From positions 1 through 20,190 of the forward strand of contig CAYWMP010000109.1 in the NCBI GenBank assembly GCA_964459445.1: a stretch of DNA of 20,190 bases, read 5' to 3'. Made by a program: the position numbers and the translations under genes. A model generated the notes under the pieces. It was not told the DNA's origin, did not search any database, and saw only the letters and a program-made list of their open reading frames with translations. Below, piece after piece: positions 6,729 to 14,510 of the stretch (positions within the stretch are counted from its first letter, which is position 1; every line of letters starts with the position of its first letter). The DNA comes from CAYWMP01 sp964459445 (GTDB taxonomy: Bacteria; Desulfobacterota; DSM-4660; Desulfatiglandales; HGW-15).

Positions 6729-7049
6729 CTATACGTCCTCGATAAATTCGATCTTAATATTTTTCCTTAAGGCCAGGCCCAGTTCCGCTTCAGCTGCTTT
6801 TATGACACCACAGGGAACCGGGCAGCTCGTGTGAAGTTTGCATCTGCCCGCTTTTATATAAACCGGATTCATGTTGATGGGACTCTTCAGCACATCCATC
6901 ATATCCATTTCAGGGATTTCATTCCCAAGCCCTTGTATTTGCTCGCAGGTGCTTTCGATGTGAATGCCTACTTTCCCTCCCTTGCCTTTGGAAACACTGA
7001 CTCGGGTGGCAAATCCACAAATACCAGATTCGATATAAACGGTCGTCAT
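6729..7049 (-). CDS. Small Cys-rich protein (DUF6951-like, tentative)
   Basis: A 106-residue soluble protein starting MTTVYIESGICGFATRV. The ATG at 7049 is preferred over an in-frame GTG one codon upstream because AGGAT precedes it at normal spacing. Five cysteines are present: C11, C35, C70, C76 and C80, the last three in RCKLHTSCPVPCGVIKAAE. This spacing suggests a metal or Fe-S site. The layout resembles a family of small conserved proteins from anaerobes that I recall as DUF6951; that name is from memory and tentative, and no function is known to me. It lies 194 bp downstream of the second UroD-type methyltransferase and upstream of the selenoprotein, with a probable terminator after it. 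Confidence 0.75.
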   Translation of the reverse strand: MTTVYIESGICGFATRVSVSKGKGGKVGIHIESTCEQIQGLGNEIPEMDMMDVLKSPINMNPVYIKAGRCKLHTSCPVPCGVIKAAEAELGLALRKNIKIEFIEDV

Positions 7050-7133
7050 CACATCATCCTATTGAATTAATCCTCTTTTCGGGGCGGCTGGTTCAGCGTT
7101 GTTTTCAGGGTTTTTGCGGGTGTGTGAGGTATT

Positions 7134-7184
7134 CCCATCGGTCCGCCTTCGCCCCTGAGCCGGGGCCGAAGGCGGACGATTGGG
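7134..7184. repeat. Long intergenic hairpin
   Basis: TCCGCCTTCG (7142-7151) pairs perfectly with CGAAGGCGGA (7167-7176). The stem extends inward by CCCC/GGGG and outward by ATCG/CGAT and CCC/GGG, about 21 bp in all, with a 6-nt loop (TGAGCC). No T-run follows on either strand. It lies 60 bp after the second UroD-type methyltransferase stop and may stabilise the upstream mRNA or be a REP-like element. Confidence 0.6.
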
Positions 7185-7243
7185 ATAAAACGAAGAAACA
7201 TTTCCAAATGTGACACCGCCCATAGAGGGAGGAATTCTGAGGG

Positions 7244-8284
7244 CTAACAGCTCTCTAGTTGACCATGTTTCGCTACAGCCGCCATTAGGGCCTCCATGTT
7301 CTCCCAGGGCGCGGTGGGGAAGATATCGCACCCCGGCCAGAGGGCATTGACGCCATTGGCAATGGATTCCTTCACGGCATTATCTATATCATCCGGTTTA
7401 CCTGCGACCACAACCCCATAGGGATCGAAGTTTCCAAGGATGACCACGTCAGGCCCCAATTTTTTTCGTGATTCGGCCACATCGTTCACCTGGTCTACAC
7501 TAATGGCATCGGCTCCACAAAGGGCCATTTCCTCAACAATGGTGTTTGTGTCACCGCAAATGTGTAGGATTTTCGGCGAATCCAAACCGGCAAAGACTCT
7601 CTCCAGTTGAGGGCGTATGAGATTCTTGAACATACGCGGACTCAGAATGTCAGGTCCGGCGCCCATCTCACGGACCGTGATATAATCGGCCCCGGCTTCC
7701 CTGTAAATCTTAGCGATCTGGATAAGGGCATCGCCTATCTTTTCAAGGATTTCGGACACGACTTTCGTCTTCTTGAAGGCCATCTTGGCCAGATCGCCGA
7801 TATCAACGAGCTGCCCTGCCAGGGTGTATGGACCAAGAACCCAGGCCCCAATGGCCACCTGATCTCCTATCTCATCCTTCAGGCGACCGATGGCATCCAC
7901 GACCAGGGGTATTCTGCCTGCCTTTGCCAGATCCGGTATCTGGAGATCCAATTCCAGGATTTTTTCCGACACCTTACCGGAAATCGTGGGATAGACCACG
8001 TCGGTGTGATGGGAATAGAAGTTCACGCCGGCGCCAAGGGCCTCGGCCTCGACTCCCATATCAAAGGGAACGACGGCGCACTCGAAGCCGAAGAGGTTGA
8101 ATGTGGAGGCGGCCATGTTTGCCATTTTTTCCGCATCAACATGGATGTCAGCGAATTTATACCCGTACTTCTCCAGACCGTGTACGGTTACATTCCCATA
8201 GCCACTGAAGATCGGAATGCGATCTATCTCTTGCTTGCCAAAAAATCTGAGCACTCTTTCTCTGGGATTTAGTGCCGCGTTCAT
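7244..8284 (-). CDS. UroD/MtaA-family corrinoid methyltransferase (second copy)
   Basis: A 346-residue UroD-superfamily protein with AAGGAGG 9 nt before its ATG. The methyltransferase zinc ligands are visible: His241 and Cys243 in LHICGD and Cys319 in LWPGCDIFP. The block REMGAGPDILSPRMFKNLI (205-223) and the LGNFDPYG loop (283-290) are also typical. It is the last gene of the operon encoding the MtrH-type methyltransferase, corrinoid protein and activator, so it is the best candidate for methyltransferase I, the enzyme that takes the methyl group from the substrate. Unlike the E-x14-E-x20-H zinc motif described for acetogen O-demethylase methyltransferases I, this one has the H-x-C...C motif of the MtaA/CmuA type. 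That argues for a different substrate or zinc chemistry. It is only distantly similar to the first copy (4997-6046). Confidence 0.88.
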   Translation of the reverse strand: MNAALNPRERVLRFFGKQEIDRIPIFSGYGNVTVHGLEKYGYKFADIHVDAEKMANMAASTFNLFGFECAVVPFDMGVEAEALGAGVNFYSHHTDVVYPTISGKVSEKILELDLQIPDLAKAGRIPLVVDAIGRLKDEIGDQVAIGAWVLGPYTLAGQLVDIGDLAKMAFKKTKVVSEILEKIGDALIQIAKIYREAGADYITVREMGAGPDILSPRMFKNLIRPQLERVFAGLDSPKILHICGDTNTIVEEMALCGADAISVDQVNDVAESRKKLGPDVVILGNFDPYGVVVAGKPDDIDNAVKESIANGVNALWPGCDIFPTAPWENMEALMAAVAKHGQLESC

Positions 8285-8327
8285 GGGTGTTTCCCTCCTT
8301 CTTGATATTTATCTTCTCATGCAATAA

Positions 8328-11300
8328 CTATTTTTTCTTTGGGAGCAGGTGTTCCAGGTGTGGGAACTTGTCTTTCATATGGGGGAGCCACATAGACGTC
8401 CCAAAGGTCCTTTCGAATTCGGGCGCCACGGTGAGTTCTATATACTCCACCTCCCTGGCATACTTGTCGGCCTCTAACCTCTTGTCGCCATTCAGGAGGG
8501 CCATACGTGCGCCATCACCCGCCGCATTCCCCACGGAATACAATTTTTCGGGCTCCACGTCCGGAAACATCCCCAAAAGGGCTGCCGATTGTTTGTCAAT
8601 GTAGCTGCCAAAGGCGCCGGCCAGAATAACCCTGTCTACAGTCTCGATACCGTAGGTCTGCATCAGGATCTTGCAACCGGCGTACATCGCCGCCTTCCCC
8701 AGCTGAATAGCCCTGATATCATCCTGAGAAACCACGACCTCCTGTCCAATGGAGGTCTCATTCGCCCAGGCAAGAACATATTCGAACTGGCCGTCAGCTT
8801 CACGCAAACGCGGTAAAGAGAGGTCCTTTCTGAACTTTCCTGTTTTGTCGATGACTCCTGAAAGAAAGAGCTGAGGTATGGCGTCGATAATCCCAGACCC
8901 GCAGATTCCCTTGGCGCCAATCTCTTCCGCTTCCATCTCCGTGTTCCAGCGTTCCTCTCCCAGAACCTTGAATCGTGCTTCCTTTGTTTCCGGATCGATC
9001 TCTACCTTTTCAATGGCGCCCGGCGCAGCACGCATACCGAACTTTAACTCCGCCCCCTCAAAGGCGGGCCCTGTCGCGCATGATGCCGAGATCAATTTAT
9101 CCCTATTTCCAAGGATTATTTCACCGTTGGTTCCTATATCGATAATGAGCTCGATTTCATCTTTCTTATAGGGTTCTTCGGCAATGAGCACGCCCACATT
9201 ATCAGCGCCCACAAAACCGGCTTCGATGGGAAGTACATGGACATAACCACCGGGAGTTATCTTGATGCCTAAACCCCGGGTTTCCATCTCCGAAGACTCC
9301 TTTTCGGCAAAGATCGAACAGTGAAGACATCGCAAGGACTCTTTGTTCACCATTTCCTCTTTAAATCCCTGCTCCACTTCATCGAAATTAATGCGTTTAT
9401 CAGGCGCAATCTCCGGGACGATCTGTCTCGCCTCTTTCGAGACACCGTCCTTGGGCACATCTTCTATCGCTTTGAGAGCCGGCGGTCTGGATTCTTTTAC
9501 ATCCATGCCGGCGAGATAGAGTTCGATTGACACTGCCGCTTCCTTGCCTGCGGCAACAGCGCTGATCACGTCGGCCGGACCGGAGGCCACATCACCACCG
9601 GCAAAGACACCTTCGACGTTCGTTTCAAGGGTTTCTTCATCGACCTTAATGATGCCAGATGGGTGTCTTTCCATCTCGGAGAAGTTATCCCCATCCGGTT
9701 TTTGCCCGATACCGACAATTACGGTGTCGGCCTCGATTGTAGGCGCCTCTCCATCACCGTATTCAGGTGCAAACCGGCCCTCTGAATCAAACACAGAGAC
9801 GCAGGCCACAGTTTCCACACCCCGGACCTTGCCGGTTTCGGTCAGGATATTTTTTACGCCAAGGGACGGATGGATAACAACGCCCTCCTCGGCAGCCTGT
9901 TCAATCTCCACATCCTGTGCGGGCATCCTCTCGGCACAGGTAAGATCGTTGGATTCCAGACAAATGAGATGAACTTCCTTTGCTCCCAGACGTCTCGATA
10001 CTCTGGCCGCATCAATGGCCACACTGCCGCCGCCGATGACCGCCACCTTGTCACCTACTTCGGCATTCCCATTCGAATTAGCCGCCTTGAGGAAAGAAAG
10101 TGCGGATAAAACGCCTTCTGCGTCCTCGCCCGGGACATCCAGTTTCAGGCTCGTCCATGCGCCGGTGGCCAAGAAAACTGCTTTATACCCCTCTTTTATG
10201 AGATCTTCTGCACTATTCACCGGGCTGTTTGTTTTGATTTCAACTCCAAGCTCCTCTATAAAACGGATTTCTTCACTCAAGATTGCCTTGGGGAGCCGGT
10301 ATTCGGGTATGCCGTAGCGCATCATACCGCCGGCCTCAGGGGCGGCCTCAAAAACCGTTATAGGATACCCCCTTTGAACCAAATCATAGGCGCAGGCCAG
10401 TCCGGCCGGCCCGGCGCCGATGATTCCTATCTTCTCCTCTTTGGTTATGTCAACCGGTGTTGCCTTGGTCCTCCCGGCGTTAAGATCGTAATCGGCCAGG
10501 AAACGGTGGGCAGCCCGGATGGAGATAGGTTCGTCAACTTTTCCCCTTTCACAAACCGTCTCACAGGGATGGGTGCAGACACGTCCGCAGATCCCGGCGA
10601 AGGGGTAGGACAGCCTCACCAGCTCCAGTGCGTCCTTATACTTATGCTGCGCGATCAGGTAGAGGTAATCATCGATGTTAAGCCCTGCGGGGCATCCGAC
10701 CCGACAGGGGGCATAGCGACCCTTGTCGGCCACTTCCGCCTCGGGTGCTATCCTGAGTCCGAAGTCACGGGCCTTGACATCCAGGGAATGGTGCAGGCTC
10801 GGCGGGAAAGGGGCGCGGCCGATGTATCTTGGATTTACATTCAGGAAAAGGTGGTGCATGCAAGTGTTGCCTACAAGCGTCATGTCAAGAATATCCTGGC
10901 GTTTGATGCCTGCCGCTGTAGCAGCCTCTTCCACGATTCCGTTGAGACCATCGATGATAGCCCCGTTCAGTAATTCCTGGGCCTCCGGATTAGTCATGGT
11001 AAAGCTGATCCGGGACATGACGTCTTCGCCGTAAACCACCTGAGGATTCATCATGGATCCCGTGCTTACGACCTTGCCGTCGGTCAGATCGCACAGATAG
11101 CCGGCCACCGTGGAGGTTCCTACATCGATCGCAATGCCGTAGGCCTTGTCTACGCGACCCGGTTCCACTTTGATTACCTCTCTGTTATGCCAGACGGTCA
11201 CGGTAACTTTCCACTCGCCTTCGCGCACCATATCCTGCAAATTGAGGAGTGCTTCATAATCGATCGTCAGGTTCTTGAGCCCATGATCTTTTTCCAGTTC

Positions 11301-11777
11301 CCCCTGCAGACGTTCCCAATCGCCGAGGGTATCTTCCAGGGTGGCCTTCACCATTTCCGCATAATACTTCTTGACTACGGGTTTCAATTCGATGTCGATG
11401 TCTCTGGGCGCCTTTCGAACGACCTGTTTCCCCATGCGGCTTTCCTCGGGGACAAAAACCACCACGTCGCCAATGACTTTGGATTGACAAGCCAGCCTGT
11501 ACCCTTCTTCTTCCTGTCGAAGATTGAAAAACTTCCTCTCCGATGGTCCCATGGGAGAAAGATTTTCTCTTGTGGAACTCATACCGTATTTCTCAAAGTT
11601 GCCTTCCTCAACCCTCACCTTGCAGGTGCCGCAAATGGCCTGCTCTCCGCAAACACCTTCAAGGTCCACACCCAGCGCTATGGATGCCTCCTTTAGGGTT
11701 TTGCCTTCCTCTATATAGCCTCGACACCCGGACGGTTGAAAAATGACGAGGCATTTCCCATCTTCGTTACTTGGCAT
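8328..11777 (-). CDS. RACo-type corrinoid activator with inserted GltD-like NAD(P)H oxidoreductase
   Basis: A single 1149-residue open frame with GAGAGGG upstream of its ATG. Residues 1-105 are a 2Fe-2S ferredoxin (C43-x5-C49-x2-C52...C97). Residues 106-210 match the RACo linker and middle domain. Residue 213 begins the ASKHA ATPase: first phosphate loop IAIDVGTSTVAGYL (215-228) and LVGNTCMHHL (301-310). The ATPase is then interrupted by a GltD-like unit (about 346-836) and resumes at YVHVLPIEAGFVGADN (845-860), with the second phosphate loop LIIDIGTNGEIILG (877-890), GICGSGIID (957-965) and AGAFGSYIDKQSAALLG (1053-1069). RACo proteins use ATP to re-reduce inactive Co(II) corrinoid proteins and normally receive electrons from elsewhere. 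Here an FAD/NAD(P) module may supply them directly (inference). The gene lies 23 bp after the corrinoid protein gene, its presumed target. Known RACo proteins are about 600-650 residues. Confidence 0.9.
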   Translation of the reverse strand: MPSNEDGKCLVIFQPSGCRGYIEEGKTLKEASIALGVDLEGVCGEQAICGTCKVRVEEGNFEKYGMSSTRENLSPMGPSERKFFNLRQEEEGYRLACQSKVIGDVVVFVPEESRMGKQVVRKAPRDIDIELKPVVKKYYAEMVKATLEDTLGDWERLQGELEKDHGLKNLTIDYEALLNLQDMVREGEWKVTVTVWHNREVIKVEPGRVDKAYGIAIDVGTSTVAGYLCDLTDGKVVSTGSMMNPQVVYGEDVMSRISFTMTNPEAQELLNGAIIDGLNGIVEEAATAAGIKRQDILDMTLVGNTCMHHLFLNVNPRYIGRAPFPPSLHHSLDVKARDFGLRIAPEAEVADKGRYAPCRVGCPAGLNIDDYLYLIAQHKYKDALELVRLSYPFAGICGRVCTHPCETVCERGKVDEPISIRAAHRFLADYDLNAGRTKATPVDITKEEKIGIIGAGPAGLACAYDLVQRGYPITVFEAAPEAGGMMRYGIPEYRLPKAILSEEIRFIEELGVEIKTNSPVNSAEDLIKEGYKAVFLATGAWTSLKLDVPGEDAEGVLSALSFLKAANSNGNAEVGDKVAVIGGGSVAIDAARVSRRLGAKEVHLICLESNDLTCAERMPAQDVEIEQAAEEGVVIHPSLGVKNILTETGKVRGVETVACVSVFDSEGRFAPEYGDGEAPTIEADTVIVGIGQKPDGDNFSEMERHPSGIIKVDEETLETNVEGVFAGGDVASGPADVISAVAAGKEAAVSIELYLAGMDVKESRPPALKAIEDVPKDGVSKEARQIVPEIAPDKRINFDEVEQGFKEEMVNKESLRCLHCSIFAEKESSEMETRGLGIKITPGGYVHVLPIEAGFVGADNVGVLIAEEPYKKDEIELIIDIGTNGEIILGNRDKLISASCATGPAFEGAELKFGMRAAPGAIEKVEIDPETKEARFKVLGEERWNTEMEAEEIGAKGICGSGIIDAIPQLFLSGVIDKTGKFRKDLSLPRLREADGQFEYVLAWANETSIGQEVVVSQDDIRAIQLGKAAMYAGCKILMQTYGIETVDRVILAGAFGSYIDKQSAALLGMFPDVEPEKLYSVGNAAGDGARMALLNGDKRLEADKYAREVEYIELTVAPEFERTFGTSMWLPHMKDKFPHLEHLLPKKK
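9270..10742 (-). other. GltD-like FAD/NAD(P) oxidoreductase domain inserted in the activator
   Basis: Codons about 346-836 of the activator gene. The N-terminal Fe-S helical domain keeps CRVGCP (358-363) and GICGRVCTHPCETVC (395-409), part of the two-cluster pattern of GltD and dihydropyrimidine dehydrogenase. The FAD loop is GIIGAGPAGLACAYDL (451-466), the NAD(P) loop VIGGGSVAIDAARVSRRLGA (580-599), and the second FAD segment GVFAGGDVASGPADVISAVA (723-742). EVEQGFKEEMVNKESLRCLHC (from 800) matches the C-terminal tail seen in free GltD-like proteins, but its ferredoxin is cut after the first C-x-x-C. The first C-x-x-C of the usual N-terminal motif is absent, so C817 and C820 may complete a cluster (inference). 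Confidence 0.85.
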
Positions 11778-11800
11778 ATCTTTTCCCTCTCTACTGTTCC

Positions 11801-12478
11801 CTATTTCATCTCTTCTTCCTTCAGCATCTTCAACAGTCTGATCGCTTCATCAACCGCAGTCCCGGCACTATCCGCATAGCCGTCGGCGCCGTACTTGTCA
11901 ACGAGCTCAGGGGTTATAGGAGCACCACCCAGCATGATGCGAATATTCGGGTTTTTCTCCTTCAATTTCTCCACAATTTCCGGCATAGCCACCATACTTG
12001 TGGTCATCAAAGCCGAAAGACCCACAATATCGGAATCGGTCTTGATCTGCTCTTCAACGAATTTTTCAAGGGGCACATCCTTTCCGAGGTCATAAACGGT
12101 CCACCCGGAGACGTCAAACATCATCTTGATCAGGTTCTTTCCGATGTCGTGAACGTCGCCCTCGACCACACCGAGGATAATCGAACCCTTTGCCTCGGAT
12201 TCTCTTCCCGAGGCCTTAATGGCCGGCCGTAGGATCTCCAGCCCGGCGTATAACGCATCGGAACAGAGCAGGAGCTCCGGCACAAAGTATTCTTTCTTGT
12301 TGTACAACTCCCCTACCTGAATCATGCCTTCGGCCAAGCCGTCCATAGCGGCGACGAATGGGTCCACTCCTTCATCAAGGGCTATCTGAGCCCACTCCTT
12401 GACGCCGTCCTCATCGTACTCCACCAAGTTTTTGATGAGTTCCTTTAGTACTTCCTGAGTTCTCTCTTCTGAAGCCAT
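11801..12478 (-). CDS. Corrinoid (B12-binding) methyl-carrier protein
   Basis: A 225-residue protein of the MtmC/MttC/MtvC type. The N-terminal helical cap (about 5-90) contains EGMIQVGELYNKKEYFVPEL (50-69). The Rossmann-like B12 domain (about 97-218) has GDVHDIGKNL (107-116), with His110 the lower cobalt ligand, then GLSALMTTSM (153-162) and the GGAPIT loop (184-189). I chose the ATG at 12478, 6 nt after GGAGG; the GTG one codon upstream would be too close to it. The cofactor cycles between Co(I) and methyl-Co(III), and accidental Co(II) needs reactivation. The gene lies between the MtrH-type methyltransferase and the activator, so it is the shared methyl carrier of this operon. Confidence 0.95.
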   Translation of the reverse strand: MASEERTQEVLKELIKNLVEYDEDGVKEWAQIALDEGVDPFVAAMDGLAEGMIQVGELYNKKEYFVPELLLCSDALYAGLEILRPAIKASGRESEAKGSIILGVVEGDVHDIGKNLIKMMFDVSGWTVYDLGKDVPLEKFVEEQIKTDSDIVGLSALMTTSMVAMPEIVEKLKEKNPNIRIMLGGAPITPELVDKYGADGYADSAGTAVDEAIRLLKMLKEEEMK

Positions 12479-12556
12479 CACAAACCTCCTTTACCTTTTG
12501 ATCATAACTGAATTTTAAAATATCTTGGACTGACGGCCATGCTTGTTGATGGGATA

Positions 12557-13507
12557 TTACTCAATGCCCTTCAGTTGTTCCACAAAATCGGGGAACAGTT
12601 TAAAGAGCGGATGATTTGAATCCTGAGGGAATCTCTTTGTCTCGGCAAAGGCCGCTGAGGCCAGGAACGCATCCGCCATGGCTACGGCCGGAAAGATCCT
12701 CGTCGCACCGGCCATAGGGCCAGAGAATATCATGTCATGGTGTGCAAAAGAGGCCAGAGCCTCCAATCCGGCATCTGCGGCCGCCCAGCCCTTGAAGCCC
12801 CACAACTCACGGGCCTTTTTCCACATGTAGGAGCCATTGCTCGGGGCACTGGCGGTCGGGATGCCCCACTTCTCCTTGATCATCTGGTTTGCAATGCTGC
12901 AAAAGGCCGTAGCAGGCCCATTCATTACCGACGTGTCCACAAAAACGCTCTCAAACTTGGCGCCAGCCTTATCAATGGCATCCAGCAGTCTTTGGGTGCC
13001 GGTTATCCTCCCGCTGGGCAATTGATCCGCCATGTCAAAGGCAACGAGCAAGATATGTTTGACGCCAATCTGAGATATCTCGCGTATCTCCGTTTCCAGA
13101 TCTTCTTCCCAAACCGTAATGCTATTGTAAAACATTCGGTCCAGGAGCCCCTTCTCCGCGCAATAGGCAGCGCCCTGCAATTTGGGCTTCATGACCCAGG
13201 CGTCTATGCAGAAGGGCATGTCGCTTGTCGAGCTCACAAAATCAACAAATAGTTCGAACTCTTTTCCGGTATTGGCCACGATATCGGCCATTCCCGGAAC
13301 GCCGGTCTCTTCCGTCAGTTTCTCCTGCGCTTTGAGCAAATCTTCTGCTCTCTTCTCATCAAATCCTTCTTTCCGCTTGCCCTTAAAGACCTTATCTCCC
13401 TTTTGAAAAATTGAAGAACAAACCACGGTGGGATATTCCCCCGGCTGGCCACCGAATTTTACGCCGCCTACTTCGCAGACCTTTTGCTCCTTCTCAAAGT
13501 GAAACAT
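12557..13507 (-). CDS. MtrH-family methyltransferase (probable methylcorrinoid:tetrahydrofolate)
   Basis: A 316-residue protein of the MtrH family, with GGAGG 7 nt before its ATG. It opens with EVGGVKFGGQPGEYPTVVC (13-31), a typical MtrH start, and continues with KAQEKLTEETGVP, the MADIVANTGKEFELFVDF block, and PSNGSYMWKKARELWGFKGW near residue 225. Archaeal MtrH handles methyl-tetrahydromethanopterin. Bacterial relatives such as MtgA, MtvA and acetogen O-demethylase methyltransferase II pass the methyl group from a corrinoid protein to tetrahydrofolate. As the first gene of the operon, 78 bp before the corrinoid protein, it most likely plays that part here and feeds methyl groups into the folate C1 or Wood-Ljungdahl route (inference). 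Confidence 0.9.
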   Translation of the reverse strand: MFHFEKEQKVCEVGGVKFGGQPGEYPTVVCSSIFQKGDKVFKGKRKEGFDEKRAEDLLKAQEKLTEETGVPGMADIVANTGKEFELFVDFVSSTSDMPFCIDAWVMKPKLQGAAYCAEKGLLDRMFYNSITVWEEDLETEIREISQIGVKHILLVAFDMADQLPSGRITGTQRLLDAIDKAGAKFESVFVDTSVMNGPATAFCSIANQMIKEKWGIPTASAPSNGSYMWKKARELWGFKGWAAADAGLEALASFAHHDMIFSGPMAGATRIFPAVAMADAFLASAAFAETKRFPQDSNHPLFKLFPDFVEQLKGIE

Positions 13508-13841
13508 CTGTTAACCTCCGTCGAAGAACTTGAAATATATTAGGATTTTCCCACCCCCATGGTGGTATTTCGGTCTCATGATTTGAAATAAAAACGGTTC
13601 GCAGAGGTTTTCAATAGACATCACTCTTAAAAACCAATTTATCCGGCGAAAGTTGAAAAAAAGGCTAATAACATCTAATGGGCTTAGCCGTCAACAGGGG
13701 AATCAATAGGGCCAAAATTCAATCTACTTCCCCGATTTATCAAAACAATATACAAAGGCCCAAAAAACGGTGCCATCGTCCATAGGATGATTTGCTAGTG
13801 AACACAGGACCAAATTGAATTGATTCCAAGGTTAAAGAGAT
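13508..13841. other. Intergenic region upstream of the methyltransferase operon
   Basis: 334 bp, A/T-rich, with no supported gene. It must hold the leader of the MtrH-type methyltransferase operon and the end of the response-regulator transcript. I see a possible promoter with an overlapping inverted repeat (13663-13694) and a small hairpin around CCACC/GGTGG (13552-13566). No convincing intrinsic terminator follows the response regulator, so some read-through into the operon is possible. Confidence 0.5.
13663..13694 (-). promoter_or_regulatory. Possible promoter and operator of the methyltransferase operon
   Basis: On the - strand, TTGACG (13694-13689) and TATTAG (13670-13665) are 18 bp apart and would give a leader of about 150 nt. 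GGCTAA (13663-13668) and TTAGCC (13684-13689) form an inverted repeat overlapping these boxes, a plausible regulator site. The -10 box is weak. Confidence 0.3.
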
Positions 13842-14510
13842 TCAGGATTGGATTTCCACAAGACCCAGGTCCAGAGCAAATTTTATTAATTGTGCGAGGT
13901 TCTCCATCCGCAATTTCTCCATGATGTTGGACCGGTGGGTTTTGACCGTGCTTGTGCTGACACAAAGGATATCCGAAATCTCCTTTGTAGAGAGCCCTTC
14001 GGCTATAAGTTGAACAACCTCCCGCTCACGATTGGAGAGCTTACTGTAAAGTTCTTCCTGGTATGGTTTTTTCTTTTTGAGGGTAACATAGTCATCGATA
14101 ACCTTCCTCGATATGGAAGGGCTCAAGTAGGTGTCACCTCGAACCGCGGACTCAATGGCTTTGGTAATGTCTGCACCCGTGGAGTTCTTGAGAAGGTATC
14201 CCGATGCGCCAAGTGAAAAGAGCTCGCTGATGTAACGATCGTGAGAGTGCATGGAAAGGATGATGACTTTGGTACGGGGGCGATTTTTTTTGATTTGCCG
14301 TGTTGCTTCGATGCCGTTTAGCAGGGGCATAGCGATATCCATGAGAATGATATCGGGCGCCAACTCCTCCACTTTGCTTACAGCTTCCCGTCCGTTTTCC
14401 GCTTCTCCAATGACTTTAAAATCGGGTTCGCCTTCCAGAAGTTTTGCCAGCCCTTGCCGAACAATGGTGTGGTCGTCTGCCAGCAAAATGGTAATCGGGT
14501 TATTACCCAT
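13842..14510 (-). CDS. NarL/FixJ-type response regulator
   Basis: A 222-residue protein with a CheY-like receiver (about 6-122) and a LuxR-type helix-turn-helix (about 155-215). Visible are the acidic pair LLADDH (9-14), phosphoacceptor Asp58 in ILMDIAMP, the Ser of ILSMHS, and Lys in GYLLKN. The output domain has LSNREREVVQLIAEGLSTKE then VSTSTVKTHRSNIMEKL, standard LuxR recognition. I chose the ATG at 14510 because AAGGAG lies 5 nt upstream; a longer frame starting MRFQYQ would lie inside the kinase gene without such a site. It overlaps the kinase stop by 8 bp (ATGGGTAA), so translation is probably coupled. The regulator lies directly upstream of the methyltransferase operon, a likely target (inference). 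Confidence 0.93.
   Translation of the reverse strand: MGNNPITILLADDHTIVRQGLAKLLEGEPDFKVIGEAENGREAVSKVEELAPDIILMDIAMPLLNGIEATRQIKKNRPRTKVIILSMHSHDRYISELFSLGASGYLLKNSTGADITKAIESAVRGDTYLSPSISRKVIDDYVTLKKKKPYQEELYSKLSNREREVVQLIAEGLSTKEISDILCVSTSTVKTHRSNIMEKLRMENLAQLIKFALDLGLVEIQS

Noticed and set aside
7607..8272. 221-residue + strand frame opposite the second UroD-type methyltransferase
   Set aside because: It lies wholly inside a well-supported gene on the other strand and has no ribosome-binding site or domain.
10374..10973. 199-residue + strand frame opposite the activator gene
   Set aside because: Antisense shadow; the - strand reading has FAD-binding and ferredoxin motifs across the same bases.
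8328..11777. Activator fusion as an assembly error joining two genes
   Set aside because: The frame is continuous across both junctions, both ATPase halves are present in order around the insert, and flanking genes fit a corrinoid operon. An artefact would rarely give this, though reads over the junctions should be checked.
13842..13844. UGA stop of the response regulator as a second selenocysteine codon
   Set aside because: The protein is already of full family length at this point, the reading frame beyond is not homologous to anything, and no suitable hairpin follows.
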